From Pegea sp. RAD2-039 (lineage: Eukaryota; Chordata; Thaliacea; Salpida; Salpidae): 64,000 nucleotides of DNA. Location of the stretch: positions 1,364,001 through 1,428,000 of the forward strand of contig JAQGEQ010000071.1 in NCBI GenBank assembly GCA_034620365.1, written 5' to 3'. The translations under genes and the position numbers were made by a program. This document shows, in pieces, positions 44,837 to 57,124 of the stretch (within the stretch, counting starts at the first letter, position 1; every line of letters begins with the position of its first letter). Below the pieces are notes generated by a model. The model saw nothing but the letters and a program-made list of their open reading frames with translations, had not been told where the DNA came from and did not search any database.

Positions 44837-47800
44837 TGTGATTATTTCAAAAATAAATTCCTTAAAAATGTAGTGTTTAATTTAAATAGGATTATTTTGT
44901 AAAGTAGTTCATTAAATTTGGTAATAATAATAGTAATTTACATGGCTTGGCCTCGTTTATTTTATAATTCAACATTTTTCAACTAAAGAATTACTAAATA
45001 TATTTGTAAAATGAAAGCTTTTTCATGTCTTCGAAAGATGTTTCATCAAAATGTTGTACAACAAAGCTTAGATCATTCAAGCATGAATTTAAAGTTCTTG
45101 GAAAGTATAAGTAGTAATTTTTTTAATATTCTACACAGCCTTTTTTGCAAAAATCTTGTATTTTTACATTAAAAGCAGTTAAGTTAGAAAAACAATTAAT
45201 TTTTTTTTCAATATAAAAATATAATTTTAATTACAAAGTAGCAACTCATATACTGTTCTATTGATTGCTACTGATGATAGTTACCTTTTCAGACCTAAGT
45301 AACAAACAATTTAATTTTTATACAGATTTAACACGAACAATTGAAACCAGCTGTTGTTGGCTAGCCAGCCTATGTAGTACAATACAAAATAAATATGTCT
45401 TGACATATTTCAAAGCTCAACAAATAACTTTTTCCATAAAAATAATCTAAACTGAAAAATATTTCTTACTACTTTATGCTAACTCTGTGATAATTAATTA
45501 CTTTAAAACTGAACATTTTTTACAAACCCATTTTTACTTATATCGCTTTCATATTTTTACAATGAAAATATGTTTTAAAGTTTCTTTATGAATAATCATT
45601 AACACTGTAACAAGAAGGTATGGTGATAAGCCACCAATAATCACGTGATTATTATTGTATTTGTTGTGCTAGGTGTGTTCTGTTGCTCGTAAATACAAAA
45701 TTTGATAGTCTACAAAGAATTACATTTACTTTTTACAATGAAATAATTCACGAGTAAGTTAAATTACAACTTCTTGACAGCTTTAATCAACATAAAAAAT
45801 CATAGAAAAAAATTGAATTAGTTTGCTTAAAATAATTTTTTAGAAAAAAAAATGTTTCAAAAAGTAATTATGGAGATAAAGGAGTAAAAATAAGATCTGC
45901 CTTTTAAAATTTGTAAACGAAATAATTGAAGCTGCTGCCTTTTTTAATTGTTATTTGAAACGAAAAAATGTACTTTCGTGAATTACTAATCATAAATATT
46001 ATTCAAAATCAGCGCTTACATTATCCGTTTTTAAAAATCACTGCGTTGATACTTTTATAAAGTTTACACAAAACACTGCATAAAAAAACAAACAGTTCAC
46101 TCCATTTAAAACAAACTGATACTAAAAAAATATTCAATCCAACAAACTTATCTTCAAGTTTAAAAACCGCATTAAGTTTCAATAACATTCCATAGCAAAT
46201 TATCTATAAGCTTCTTCATGCTTTACAAAAAAGTATAAAGCGGTAAAGTTTACACTAAACCTTTAACTACTTGTTATGCAGTAGCCTACAGCAAAACGAA
46301 AAGATTCTTTCTGTGAAAATTGTAAAGAGCTTAACTACATAACTTTCTTTTGTTAGTAACATCTCATTTGCTTTTGTAATTGAAGTATTACAAAGTTTTA
46401 AGAACAACTCTTATAAGGTTACTTGATACACTTATCAAATTACTCAAATTTTCTGTCGCCAACTTAAACTCTTTGTTCTTTAGAATTTCTACTTCTTGTT
46501 CAACTTGTTCAAATGGATTTGTTACATGGGAAGTTTTCTTTATCTGTGTCACTACTACGAATGAGTGCAGTTGGTATCTACAAGCCAAGTACAAATTATT
46601 CTTCTTACATTTACAATTTTTATATTCTAGCCATAGTAAAGATTATAAAATGTTTAAAAAAGCTCTTCTTCAACTTATTTTTTGGTAGGATAACTTTTCT
46701 GGAGTTTATAGTTAATCTTTCTTCCAATATGTTTTTATTATACAATATTTAAATGTTATTTAAAAGTACTGAGAAAGTTACTTAATGAAAAGAATGAGAA
46801 TATTAAGCTTCAAAATGCCTTTCTCAACAAGGCAAGCTGAATTACAAAAGAGAATTCGGTACTTTGTAATCAATATCAATAAACTTACAGTTTTCATCGT
46901 CATAATTGTTGGTTTTATCATCAACATGTTTAAGAATATTAGATTATGTTTAATAAATTTGCTATAAGAGCTGTATAACTTATTAGTTGCAGACTTGCGT
47001 TAAATAAATAGATAGATAAATAAAATATTTTATGAATAAGAAGAAAAGAATACTATAATAATCACAAATCATAATATTGTAATAGAAAACGAAGGTTGTG
47101 ATAATAAACGACTTCTAAGTGCGTTAAAAGATGTCTTTTTAAAATCAGTAAAATATTTTTTTAAATACACAAACATATGTGAGACTCAGAATGAATTTAG
47201 AAAACTTTGAAACAAGATTATGGGCTGAATATTTTGTACAAATATTAAATAAAGGTTTGTATGCATGTTTTACCGGAGAACTTACAAAATAAAGGATCTT
47301 TAAAGTTGTAGTCTTATTTAAATCATTTGTTATAATAACACCAAATTACTTCAGTATAGTTTAATTCATTGAAAGTAAAAAAATTGAAAATACTTTTGAC
47401 TAAACAATACTTTCAAAGTGTATAAAGCAAAAGGCTAGCTTTATAATAGTTTTTCAAACAAAGCATCAAAGTTATAAGAATACTCTGCAAACATAATTTT
47501 ATTGATTGCTTCAATGAGTTCAGATAATCGTTTAATTGTGTACCTAATCTTGTAAGGACATATTAACTCTGTAATATTTTATGTTGTTAAAACATTATAT
47601 TCAACAAAAAATATGATTGATGCTTATGCAATTACTTACAACAGTTAAATATTTAAAAATAAAAGTATCTGACAATTTCTTTCGGGCGTAGATTTTTTAA
47701 TCTTGTGTTTGATGTTCAAAAATTTGTTCATCACATAATCAATTGACGAATTTACATAATGGTTATTTCTCGTATTTTGAAATGGACAATTACTAACACA

Positions 47801-48985
47801 ATCTGAAAAACCTTTACTTTATTACGAATGGTTAATTACTTTTAAATAGACTTTTTGAATTTGTAGATTATTTTTTTTTAACATTTCAGATAAGATGATA
47901 TAAATTTATAACCAAGGCATTGTTTTTATATTTATTTGTATAACTGAAGACAGCATTTTCTTGATTTTTCAGCTTTTTGTCAATCTTTTTTCGATGATTT
48001 ATGAGTTAAGTATATCATAAGTAATTAATGTTGAAACTGATAATCATCTTTGAGTGCAAAATACTTTCATTTATATGTTAAACTCTGGTATTAATTTTCT
48101 ACATTTTCTACATTTACTGTTTATGCTGAATCTAAAATAAAAGTGAAATATTTACGTTTTGTCAGGACATAATTAGAATATTACGGTCAGTTGTGCAGTT
48201 ACTTTGTAACTACAGCAAAGGTTTAATTAATAACTAAAAAAGAAAAAAAAAACTATAAAAGTTAAGAGTCATTGTGTAATAACTAAGTGCAATCAGATGC
48301 TAAATATACATTCATACCTAGAAATAAATGGTTAGTGTTCGAAACACAGCTCACCAACCAACTGCTTTTTTTGTAAAGAAAAAATAAATGCTGCTTTTAA
48401 GCTAAAAAAATGATTACATATTATTCAACAGATTTATTTAAATTTATATTTGGCAATGCATTTCATTTTTGGACAATTTATCAGGAAAATATGCTATTTT
48501 GAAAAAATACTAAATACTTAAGAACATTTAGTATAGTTTTTACCATAAAAATATAATGTTAGATAAGAAATGAGATGACTAGTTTAAACATAAATAAAGT
48601 AAATAATTTAAAGTTAAAAAAGTCATTGCTGATTTTCGAAAGAATATACTCAAAATCAGAAACATGAAAAATTTTCAAAAACTTCCAATAATTTTATCAA
48701 AAAATCTAATATAAAACATAAGCACCAAAAATATGGAAATAAAATTAGATAAAATCTATATAACCAAAGTACCTTATGCATGAGTAATTCGAATGCAATA
48801 ATTTTGTTCTAAAGTATTTCACAACTAAATGTGGTTGATGCCAAAACCTTAAATTTCAACCCAAACAAATTAAAATGAATAGTTTTGAGTGAACTGTAGC
48901 AAGTTAAATTATTAGTTGAAAGAAGATATTTGGTAATAGTATTTAAACATTTAGTGACTCGATATTTCACAAGATGATAACAGAT
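44837..48985. other. Intergenic region between the LURAP1-like gene and SLC38A9
   Basis: About 4.1 kb, very AT-rich. A LINE 3' end lies at 46955-47025. A minus-strand frame at 46388-46594 has a faint coiled-coil look but no splice context or family. Nothing else is recognised. Confidence 0.45.
46955..47025 (+). mobile_element. LINE 3' end (copy D)
   Basis: Short copy of the family's 3' end: TTGCTATAAGAGCTGTATAA, then GTTGCAGACTTGCGTTAAATAA, then an AATAGATAGATAAATAAA tail. Upstream sequence does not clearly extend the match. Confidence 0.6.
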
Positions 48986-49383
48986 TGATGCAATAAAAAA
49001 TCAAGACGTCAATTTGCTGATGCAAACAACATCAACCAAGCAAACATTCTATCGAACAAACATATGCTACATTTTTACTTTTTTGAAATCAACTAATCAC
49101 GCTAATGCTAAAAACTTAGATGTAATTGAAGAAAACAATCGTCAGTTACTGCAAAGTTGCTATTTTAGCAATTACGAAGGTTGTAAAAAATGTTGACTGT
49201 GTGTTATATCTAGTGGTTATGCAATTGTCAGTGTTAACTAAATTGCTCAATTTGAAAGTTACACATCTTTATATGAATAAAGAGACAAGTGATGAGGTAT
49301 TTAAATACTTTGTAACCACAATATTTAACCAGATAAATTCTGTCAAGATAGCTTTATCAAAAAGTAGCTTAGCAGATAATTAG
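48986..49383 (+). pseudogene. Degenerate coding-like stretch of unknown origin
   Basis: Three plus-strand frames read in sequence like one protein with frame changes: ADANNINQANILSN, then HANAKNLDVIEENNRQ, then an 85-codon frame with DCVLYLVVMQLSVL and KETSDEVFKYFVTTIFNQ, stopping at 49383. Codon character is better than the surrounding DNA and no splice sites explain the shifts well, so a decayed or retrocopied gene fragment is likely. It could instead be the last exon of a real gene just upstream of SLC38A9. I do not recognise the family. Confidence 0.3.
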
Positions 49384-49466
49384 TTATCAGGACGGTATTG
49401 CCAACAATTTAGAAACTACTAGAAAAATAGTAACATAAGTTAATTCAAGGATTTAAAACTGACAAT

Positions 49467-52400
49467 ATGAGTTTGGAAAACGAAAAAACTCCTCTTTTGT
49501 ACAAAAGAATAGATGATGAAATTGATGAGTAAGTTTTTTTTTACTCAGCCCTGCAATTAAAACCTATATTTTTGATTTTTATTTTAGACTCAGTGATAAT
49601 GATTTGGAAGAAAATAGTTTAAGACAACAAGGAAATTTTGTTTCAATGTAAGTTATTTTACTTCAAACAAGAAAACATTCATTCATCAGTAACTGATATC
49701 CCTCTTAGAACAGTTGTAGTACTTAACTACGGAATTATTACTAATCTAATACCATAAACCCATGTATGTAAAGAGATAGTAGAACTTCATAAATCTACAA
49801 ACTTAGATATGTTTGAATGATTTTCATGAAGTTTTTCAATGTGGAACATGACGATGGGAACATCTTTATTGACCATTCCATGGGCTTTTCAACAGTCTGG
49901 ACTTTTATGTGGAGTCATTTTTATGTGCATTTTGTTTTTATTTGCTTTATACACTGCAGTACTTATTCTAAAAGGATCAAAAAGTGTTGGTAAGTGATAT
50001 ACTACTTAGTAATTGAGCTAATTTATCCTTGATAATAACATTGACTAGTTTTTATACTATATGCCAGTCATTATCAAAATAAAAAATAATCTAGACAGAG
50101 ACATAAACACTGGCCTACTGCAAGAGCTTTCTATATCTTGTGAGAAGATATTGGGAAAATGGACAATCTATGTGAATTTGGTATCAACGATTATCTTATT
50201 AGGTGGTGCCCTCATAGTTTATTGGATTTTAATTGTTGATCTAGCCTATAACACTGTTAATTCAGTATACGGTGAGTCTTATAATATATTCATAAAAATC
50301 TAAAGCTGTTAACATTTACTACAGAAAATCCAAGAACGTAAAATAAAAAATCAACAAGTTTTTACAAATAAATTTTTTAGGTGCTATTAGTTCTGGATCA
50401 CCAAATGAACATTTATACAACAATCTTCTTCATGTAAACACAAATGTTTCATTTATCAGAGGTACATCACAATAAATAGACATTCTTAATCGTATCAATT
50501 TGATACTTAGGCCAATTTTGCTCATGAAATCTCTAGTATAAATGAATCTTTGATCTACAGCAAATCACAGTACAGTTCCTCCAAATGCTCTACCAGCTTG
50601 GACTAAACAATATCTGTTTCCACTTATTTTTATTCCAATTTTCTTGCCAATTTTGCAATTGAAGACTGTCACCTGCTTCTCGAGACTGACAACAGTCGGA
50701 ACTATTTCATTATTTGTGCTGTTTGCTTTTGTTTTAACTAAAGCATATGAGTGGGGATTAAACATATCTTTTGAGGATGTTCAAGATGTTCATTATGTTG
50801 CAAGTAATGAAAGATTAAGTTTATATGAAAATTTACATCAAATAGTTTTTTATAGCATCTAAAGAAACTATTTAGCTATTTTTTTGGTTACACTTTATTG
50901 TGACAAATTTTCTAGTAAAATTTTGATGACTTTAAATACACTAATTAGTCTACTGTTTTTTTTCATGTTTCATAATTCAGAAACTTCTCAGAAAAGATAA
51001 CTTTTCGGTAAAATATTGATTTGATCTCAATAAATGCTATCATTTTCACATCAGCAACAAATTAGCAGTAATGATTTAAAGATTATTTTGAAAAATGTAT
51101 AAGAAATATTTTGTTACAGCCTCCAAAAAGCAGATACTACGAATAAACTTTATTTAAAACATATCTTGAAAAATATCTCTTAGTTTTTCTCTTACTTTGT
51201 TTTTAGAGTATCAATCAAGTTTTCCAGCACTCACTGGGCTGGCTAGCATGGCCTTTTTCTCTCATAGCTCTATTACAACTGTGTTCAAGCACAACAAAAA
51301 ACAAAGACAAATTGTAAATAAAACTTTTAAGTAAAAATATTTCAAAGCTTGCAATGCCTGAAATGTGAAATAAAACTTGATATAGTTTTTACGTATACTA
51401 CATAAACGTACTTTACTGCTTTCGTTTCTTACCTAGTTTATATAACTAATATAAATATAATACAACATATAATATGTAAAGTTCGATATATATACTATAT
51501 GAGAATTTTATAAACTTTGATAACTCAATAATATTTATTTTACTTAACTATACATGCTTTTGAAAAAAAAAATCTTAAAACTCTAATTATATCCAGCTTT
51601 GATTGCTGATAACTTCGAATGATTTAAACAATATGCCGCTTTCTAAACTTTTACAGTATGCATGGATTCTATTTGAATCAAATCTTTTTTGTCATGAGAG
51701 TTGTTTTGTGTTTTTTAATGTATTTACAGAAAACAAATTAACCCATATATTCATTTGAAAAAGCTTATATATATAATAGTCAATTGTTTCTAGGTTCCCT
51801 GCTTGATATGTGGATATTTTTTAACTCTATCATCTTATTTATTTGTTGGTTTCGGTATTTTCCTAACTTTTCCTGGTAAAAAATCAGAAATTCATCAGGT
51901 AAATTTTCATGACGATAATTTTATTTATTTAATTATTCATTACAATATACAAGAAGAGTTCATCTTGCTGACACACATTCTCACAAATAAGATAGTTGTT
52001 CTATATAATTAAGATAGAAATAATAGATGTAGCACATGGTATTTTATGAGTCCCCATGAGATGTAACAGAGTATAATATACAAAAGATAAAAAGAATTAA
52101 AATTTAGAAATGACAATTGGGGCAAAATTAGAATGGTTCAACTTCAGCTTAAATAGCACGAGAGACTGACATGATAATGTCTAGTGACAGTTGGTTCCAA
52201 GTATTAATTGTGCGGTATCAGAACAAGTTTGCTATACTTTATGTACCAGGCGATATAGGCTTATGAATGTGTATTGTGTGTCACATGAGATGATATAATT
52301 TGATAATTTATAAATTAATTACAATTTTTACAGAATTTTATGGACAATATACCCTGGAATGATTCATTTGCTATCGTTGTTCAAGTTCTTTTTCTTTTTC

Positions 52401-53349
52401 GTATGATAACAGTTTATCCAAGTGTTAGTTATATGCTACGCATACAAGTATTTAGTATACTCTTCAAAAAAGACTACCCAGGGTGAGTTCAAACATTTTT
52501 CTCAACAAATCTATTTCAGAATTCATAATGTTGCTACTGCTTACTGAAGAGTAGGTCCAAAGCTTATATAATTAAATAAAACCACAAATGCAATACTGCT
52601 TAAACAAAAATTCTAAGAAATCTCATTTTTTGTAAAATTATTTCTTTTTCAAGGTTTATATCGCAATTAAGAATTAATCAATTTCTTAGTTTTGTTTTGA
52701 AATGGAATACATTTTGCTTAAATGCTACAGAAAGCTTTTGAAGTCTGCTGTAACACTAACTTTCTTTTAATATTTTAGAGCAAAGATAGTTTTTATCTAC
52801 AGCATTTGCTCCATGACACCCTGTGTCTTATGTGCAATTTTTTATCCCAACATTGGAGATATTTTAAGGTAGGAAATAAATATTCTTTCAACAGGCAATT
52901 GCTTTTATAAAAATAAATCTTCAACTTTAATTAAACTCAATTCTGTTTGCTAAAAAATAAATGAAATTTTCAAATTCTGATAAACACTTGTTTATCAAAC
53001 TTTTCTTATAAGGAATACTATTTAGTTATTTATTTAACTACATTTGTAACTAAGACTAGTTTGTAATATAAAATATCTACTTGAATGGTTATTCATGAAT
53101 TGTTTACTACATAATATTCACTCAATATGAAGAATACATATATTATTATACTATATTGTTTTATTATTTAGATATGTTGGAGCTATTTGCGTAATTTTTA
53201 TTCAAGCAATTTTACCATGTTTATTTTATGTTGTCGTAAAACGACGCCGCTTGCAATCGTGGAAATGCTCAGCAGCTATTGGCGTTTTTATATCATTGGT
53301 TGCGGTTATAAACTTGATCTCACAGTTTTTTATTTCTTCCACTGTATGA
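49467..53349 (+). CDS. SLC38A9: Lysosomal amino-acid transporter/sensor SLC38A9
   Basis: Lysosomal-membrane transporter that signals arginine to the Ragulator-Rag-mTORC1 machinery and exports neutral amino acids. Eleven exons join in frame to 478 residues: 49467-49528, 49588-49647, 49832-49989, 50068-50271, 50381-50461, 50561-50803, 51207-51313, 51794-51898, 52334-52482, 52779-52868 and 53172-53349. TM1 carries the hallmark WNMTMGTSLLTIPW (human WNTMMGTSILSIPW). Also conserved are GGALIVYWIL, FPALTGLASMAFFSHSSI, HNKKQRQ, NFMDNIPWNDS, MITVYPSVSYMLR, FYPNIGDILRYVGA and a final INLISQFF. There are about eleven hydrophobic helices and an N-glycosylation-rich loop in exons 5-6. The cytosolic N-terminus is only about 42 residues before TM1, against about 119 in human. 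An acceptor (AG 49448-49449) lies 17 nt before the ATG; further upstream exons are possible. Confidence 0.93.
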
Positions 53350-53397
53350 CCAATGATGTAAAATACAAATTGAAGAAACTTTACTCAGAAGGCTTGT

Positions 53398-53403
53398 AAT
53401 AAA
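53398..53403 (+). terminator. Candidate poly(A) signal of SLC38A9
   Basis: AATAAA about 50 nt after the stop. Confidence 0.45.
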
Positions 53404-56400
53404 ATCTACTAAAACCTTTTATAAAACATAAAATGTTTGAAAACTGTAACTTTTGAATTTGCTGTTTATTCTTCGGTCATTTATATCTTTACGTCTTCTT
53501 CTGTTATTAAATTTAAATTAAATATTTAGAAAGTCGCTGTAAAAAAATTTCATCCAAGACCCAAATCTTGAAATTAGATTTCCTTGTAAAGTTACATATT
53601 GATGAGAAAGGTTTGCTTGGAAAAATCCCTTACAGATTAAATTTTTACTTTGTAGCTATAGTGCATGAATATACAATAAGTTGTTTTAAAAAATAATCAA
53701 ACATGTATAAACAATACTAGTTAATTTTCTTATTTTTTACATAGCTACCCATATTTATTGAACATAAAAATGTAAATATATATAAAATTAAAAACAAAAT
53801 AAAATGAAAATATTAATGGCGTATTTAGAAAACTTGCTTCACATTTTTTCATTTCAAATTTTGTAAAATGATAATAATAAGTTTACTTATAAAGCAAGAT
53901 AGCAAATAATAAGCAAAGGTACTTTTATATATTTTTCTTGTAATACTAAATTTCTTCTTTAGTAGAGACAGAAGATATCTTCTTTTAATATATAATTAAA
54001 TTTACAAGTAATAATTATCTGTTATCATCAGAGAGATGATATTTTTACAGAAATTTAAAATAAAATATTAAGTATACAAAATTAGTCATCAATTTTTTTG
54101 TAATTAATGATTCAATTATATGCTTAATTTCTAGAATACTATAGTATTGTAATTGACCTTCTACAAGTAAAACTGCCAAGTTTCAATAAAAATTAATAAA
54201 AATTTACTAGAACAGCGACCTAAACTTCTCTACATATAAAAATAACATAAAATAACTTAAAGCTGCATAATTTCTTCAAAATAATAAAACTAATTCTTAA
54301 AATGGCTGATTAGATTTTTTTAACTTTTGTTTTTCATTTATTAAACAGTTTATATATAAAAGTATAATGTAAAGTACAATCACTAATTATTAAATAAGCT
54401 CATAATAGTTTTAACGATAGCTACAATTACTAACATTTTTCAAATTGTTTCATAAAGTAAACAGAAGTAACTTTTCAAAGATTGAAGCTTTGAAAAATAG
54501 TTTTTTAAACAATTTATGTCAAATAACTTATTTAGTCAAAATTATGTCACTCAAAGCTTATACAAGTATTTACTGAAATAAAAGATTATAAATACTTTGT
54601 CTGACATTTTTAGATTACACATAGATTTCATCTCTTTTTAAATATTTGTTTTAACTTTTATGACTATAGACCAGAAAGAAAATGTTTTTTGTGGTCTAAT
54701 ATAGTGTGAGATAGATTGAATATAAATTTTGTTATGTTCTCTATTCGTATTAAAAATGAAATTTAAATTTGCAATAAGGAATCAATTTATGTCTTTGTAA
54801 ACTACAAATTTTCAATAGATTTTTTATCAATTCTCATTGCTTATAATTATTTAATTGTGTATAGATCTAACTTAGTTTATATATTAAAAAAATGGTTTCA
54901 TAATCGCTGACTCTCAATTTGCTGGAATTCCAATAAAGATATTTTGTGATAAGTCAACAAATTCTGGTTATTAAGAAAGTGATTATCATCTTATTTTATC
55001 TTTTGTAGTATTTATAGGCTATATCTTTTAAACAAAACTATGTCGGATAAATATAGTTCTATATCTAGGTATTTGAAATTAAACAATATTTTATATCAAA
55101 TATTAAAGAAACTTTAAATACAAAGTATTTACGAAGTAGATACAAAAAGATTATATTGTTAATCAATAAGTTTATTAACTTTATTTACTTTATCTATCTT
55201 TTAATAAGTTTGCTAAACCTAAATTTAGATAGGATTTTAAACACGTTTAACTAAGCTGGTTTGAGTAAAAATTGTGCGATCGTTCTAAACTGTGAATATT
55301 TAAACATTAAAATTTGATGAAAAACGTTTCCTATGTGTTTTTAAACTACTGCAACTTTTATAATCCAAAACTTTAATCGTTTATAAGAATCAGCAGCTAC
55401 AATTTTTATGAAATAATCTAAGCTTTTTATTAAGACTAATTTTTAATGAATGCTGTATTTATCGCAGTAATTATTTTGGATACATCTTTTTTGGCATGCG
55501 ACTGTTTTATCTTTTCAAATCATTGATTTCTCTGTAAATATTTAAAGAAATGTTTGATTATTAGTAATACAGTTTGATAAAAACATATAAATATGAACAA
55601 TAGCAAACATGTCATCATAAAAACTTCTTTACAAAGCTATGGGGGTTTTCTATCTATTTTTAATCTCGTTGTAGTTTATATGTTGTATTAGAAGTTTATA
55701 TTCATGAATAATGTCTTTCTTAAACATTGTTATTTTTATGAGTAATGTGTATGTGTATTAATGATATATTAGTTAATACGCTTTTATTATTATTAGTTTA
55801 TAAACTTATAAACATTCGTTTTAAAAGATCAGATAAAATTTATTGCTGACAAAAGTAAAATTGATGAACTCACACCTTTATTGCATATAACATTTATAAT
55901 TTTTTTATTATTTCAACATTTTTTCTCTAAAACTGTTTTTTAATGATTTCATTTATCTATTATTTAAATCTAAATTTGTACAGTGATTTTCAATCAAAAT
56001 TTTATAAATTTTTGAGTAAAAATAATGTTTAAAAGGAGACCAATTTATAATAATAGAGCTAAAAATCTAGTTAAAAAGTATTTCAGTCAGCTTCTATATA
56101 TTCAGCAACTTAACTTTAAAACAGATGTTTAAAGTATTTCATTAGTTTATACAAAACATAAATTTAAATGAAATTAATGTAATTTAAACAACAAATTACA
56201 AATAATAAAAATTGCTCCTTTATTACAAAAACAAAAAAATATATAAAAAGACTCAAAATCAGTTAAGCAAACAATAAAATAAATAATTATTCAAGAGGTT
56301 GCTCTGTTGATTCGTTTAGAAATCGGTAAAATCTTTGTAAATTATTTCAAATCATTTTATCAAGTAGAAAGGGGTAAAAAAGTTTGAGAAACTATTTGAC

Positions 56401-57124
56401 AAATTTTGAAGTAGAAACTTATTAAGTTTAACCTTTTGATAAATTATTAATCACTTAGCTTTGCCACATATTATTATAGCTTCTAAAGAAGATTATGTTG
56501 ATAATCACTTTTCAGGATAATTTCAACAACTGTTGTTGGTTATTAAGTAAAACAAATTACCATAAGAGTTTTTAATCGGTTTTTCTATAACTTGTTATTT
56601 AAGCTAAATATATATTTTTTCATGTTGTGAGAAGTTTATACCACCCGTAAAAATAAAATTATATTCAAATTTTTCAAAGCATTTATTTCAAAGTTTTTGG
56701 TAAATTCAATTTCACAATAAGCTTATCTCAGAAATTTCCATAACCAGTTGAAAAAATGCACTAATGAAATAGTTTAATAAGTATTTATTAATTCTTTTAT
56801 CAGAATGCTTTTGTTTCAATATAGATGTCTTTAAAATGTACTCACGTTTTAAAAAAAATAAGAAGCAGACACAAAAGTTTTAAAAGAGCAATGTTTGAAT
56901 TTTCTAGAGCACAAAATATTTGGTTTATGAAATGCCAGCGTTAGTTAAAAAATAATTTATCTGGCATCATTTAGGTTCATCATTTTGAAAACTAATTTGC
57001 ACGAAAAATTTCATCCATAGTAATTAGTTTGTTCAACTTCTATGAAGCTAATAAAACTATAAGAATCTTTAAACATAAAAAAGTAATTTTGGAATGTGAT
57101 TTTTTAAATAGCGTACAATTTGTA
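53404..57124. other. Convergent flanks of SLC38A9 and KCNQ
   Basis: About 3.7 kb of very AT-rich DNA with long A and T runs. It presumably includes the KCNQ 3' UTR. No gene, RNA or recognisable repeat seen. Confidence 0.45.

Noticed and set aside
46388-46594. 68-codon minus-strand frame with a slight coiled-coil look
   Set aside because: Overlapped by equally long plus-strand frames, no acceptor/donor partners, and no recognisable family; too weak to call.
48330-48365. tRNA-like B-box word (TGTTCGAAACA)
   Set aside because: The flanking bases do not form a T-arm longer than three pairs, and no A box or acceptor stem fits.
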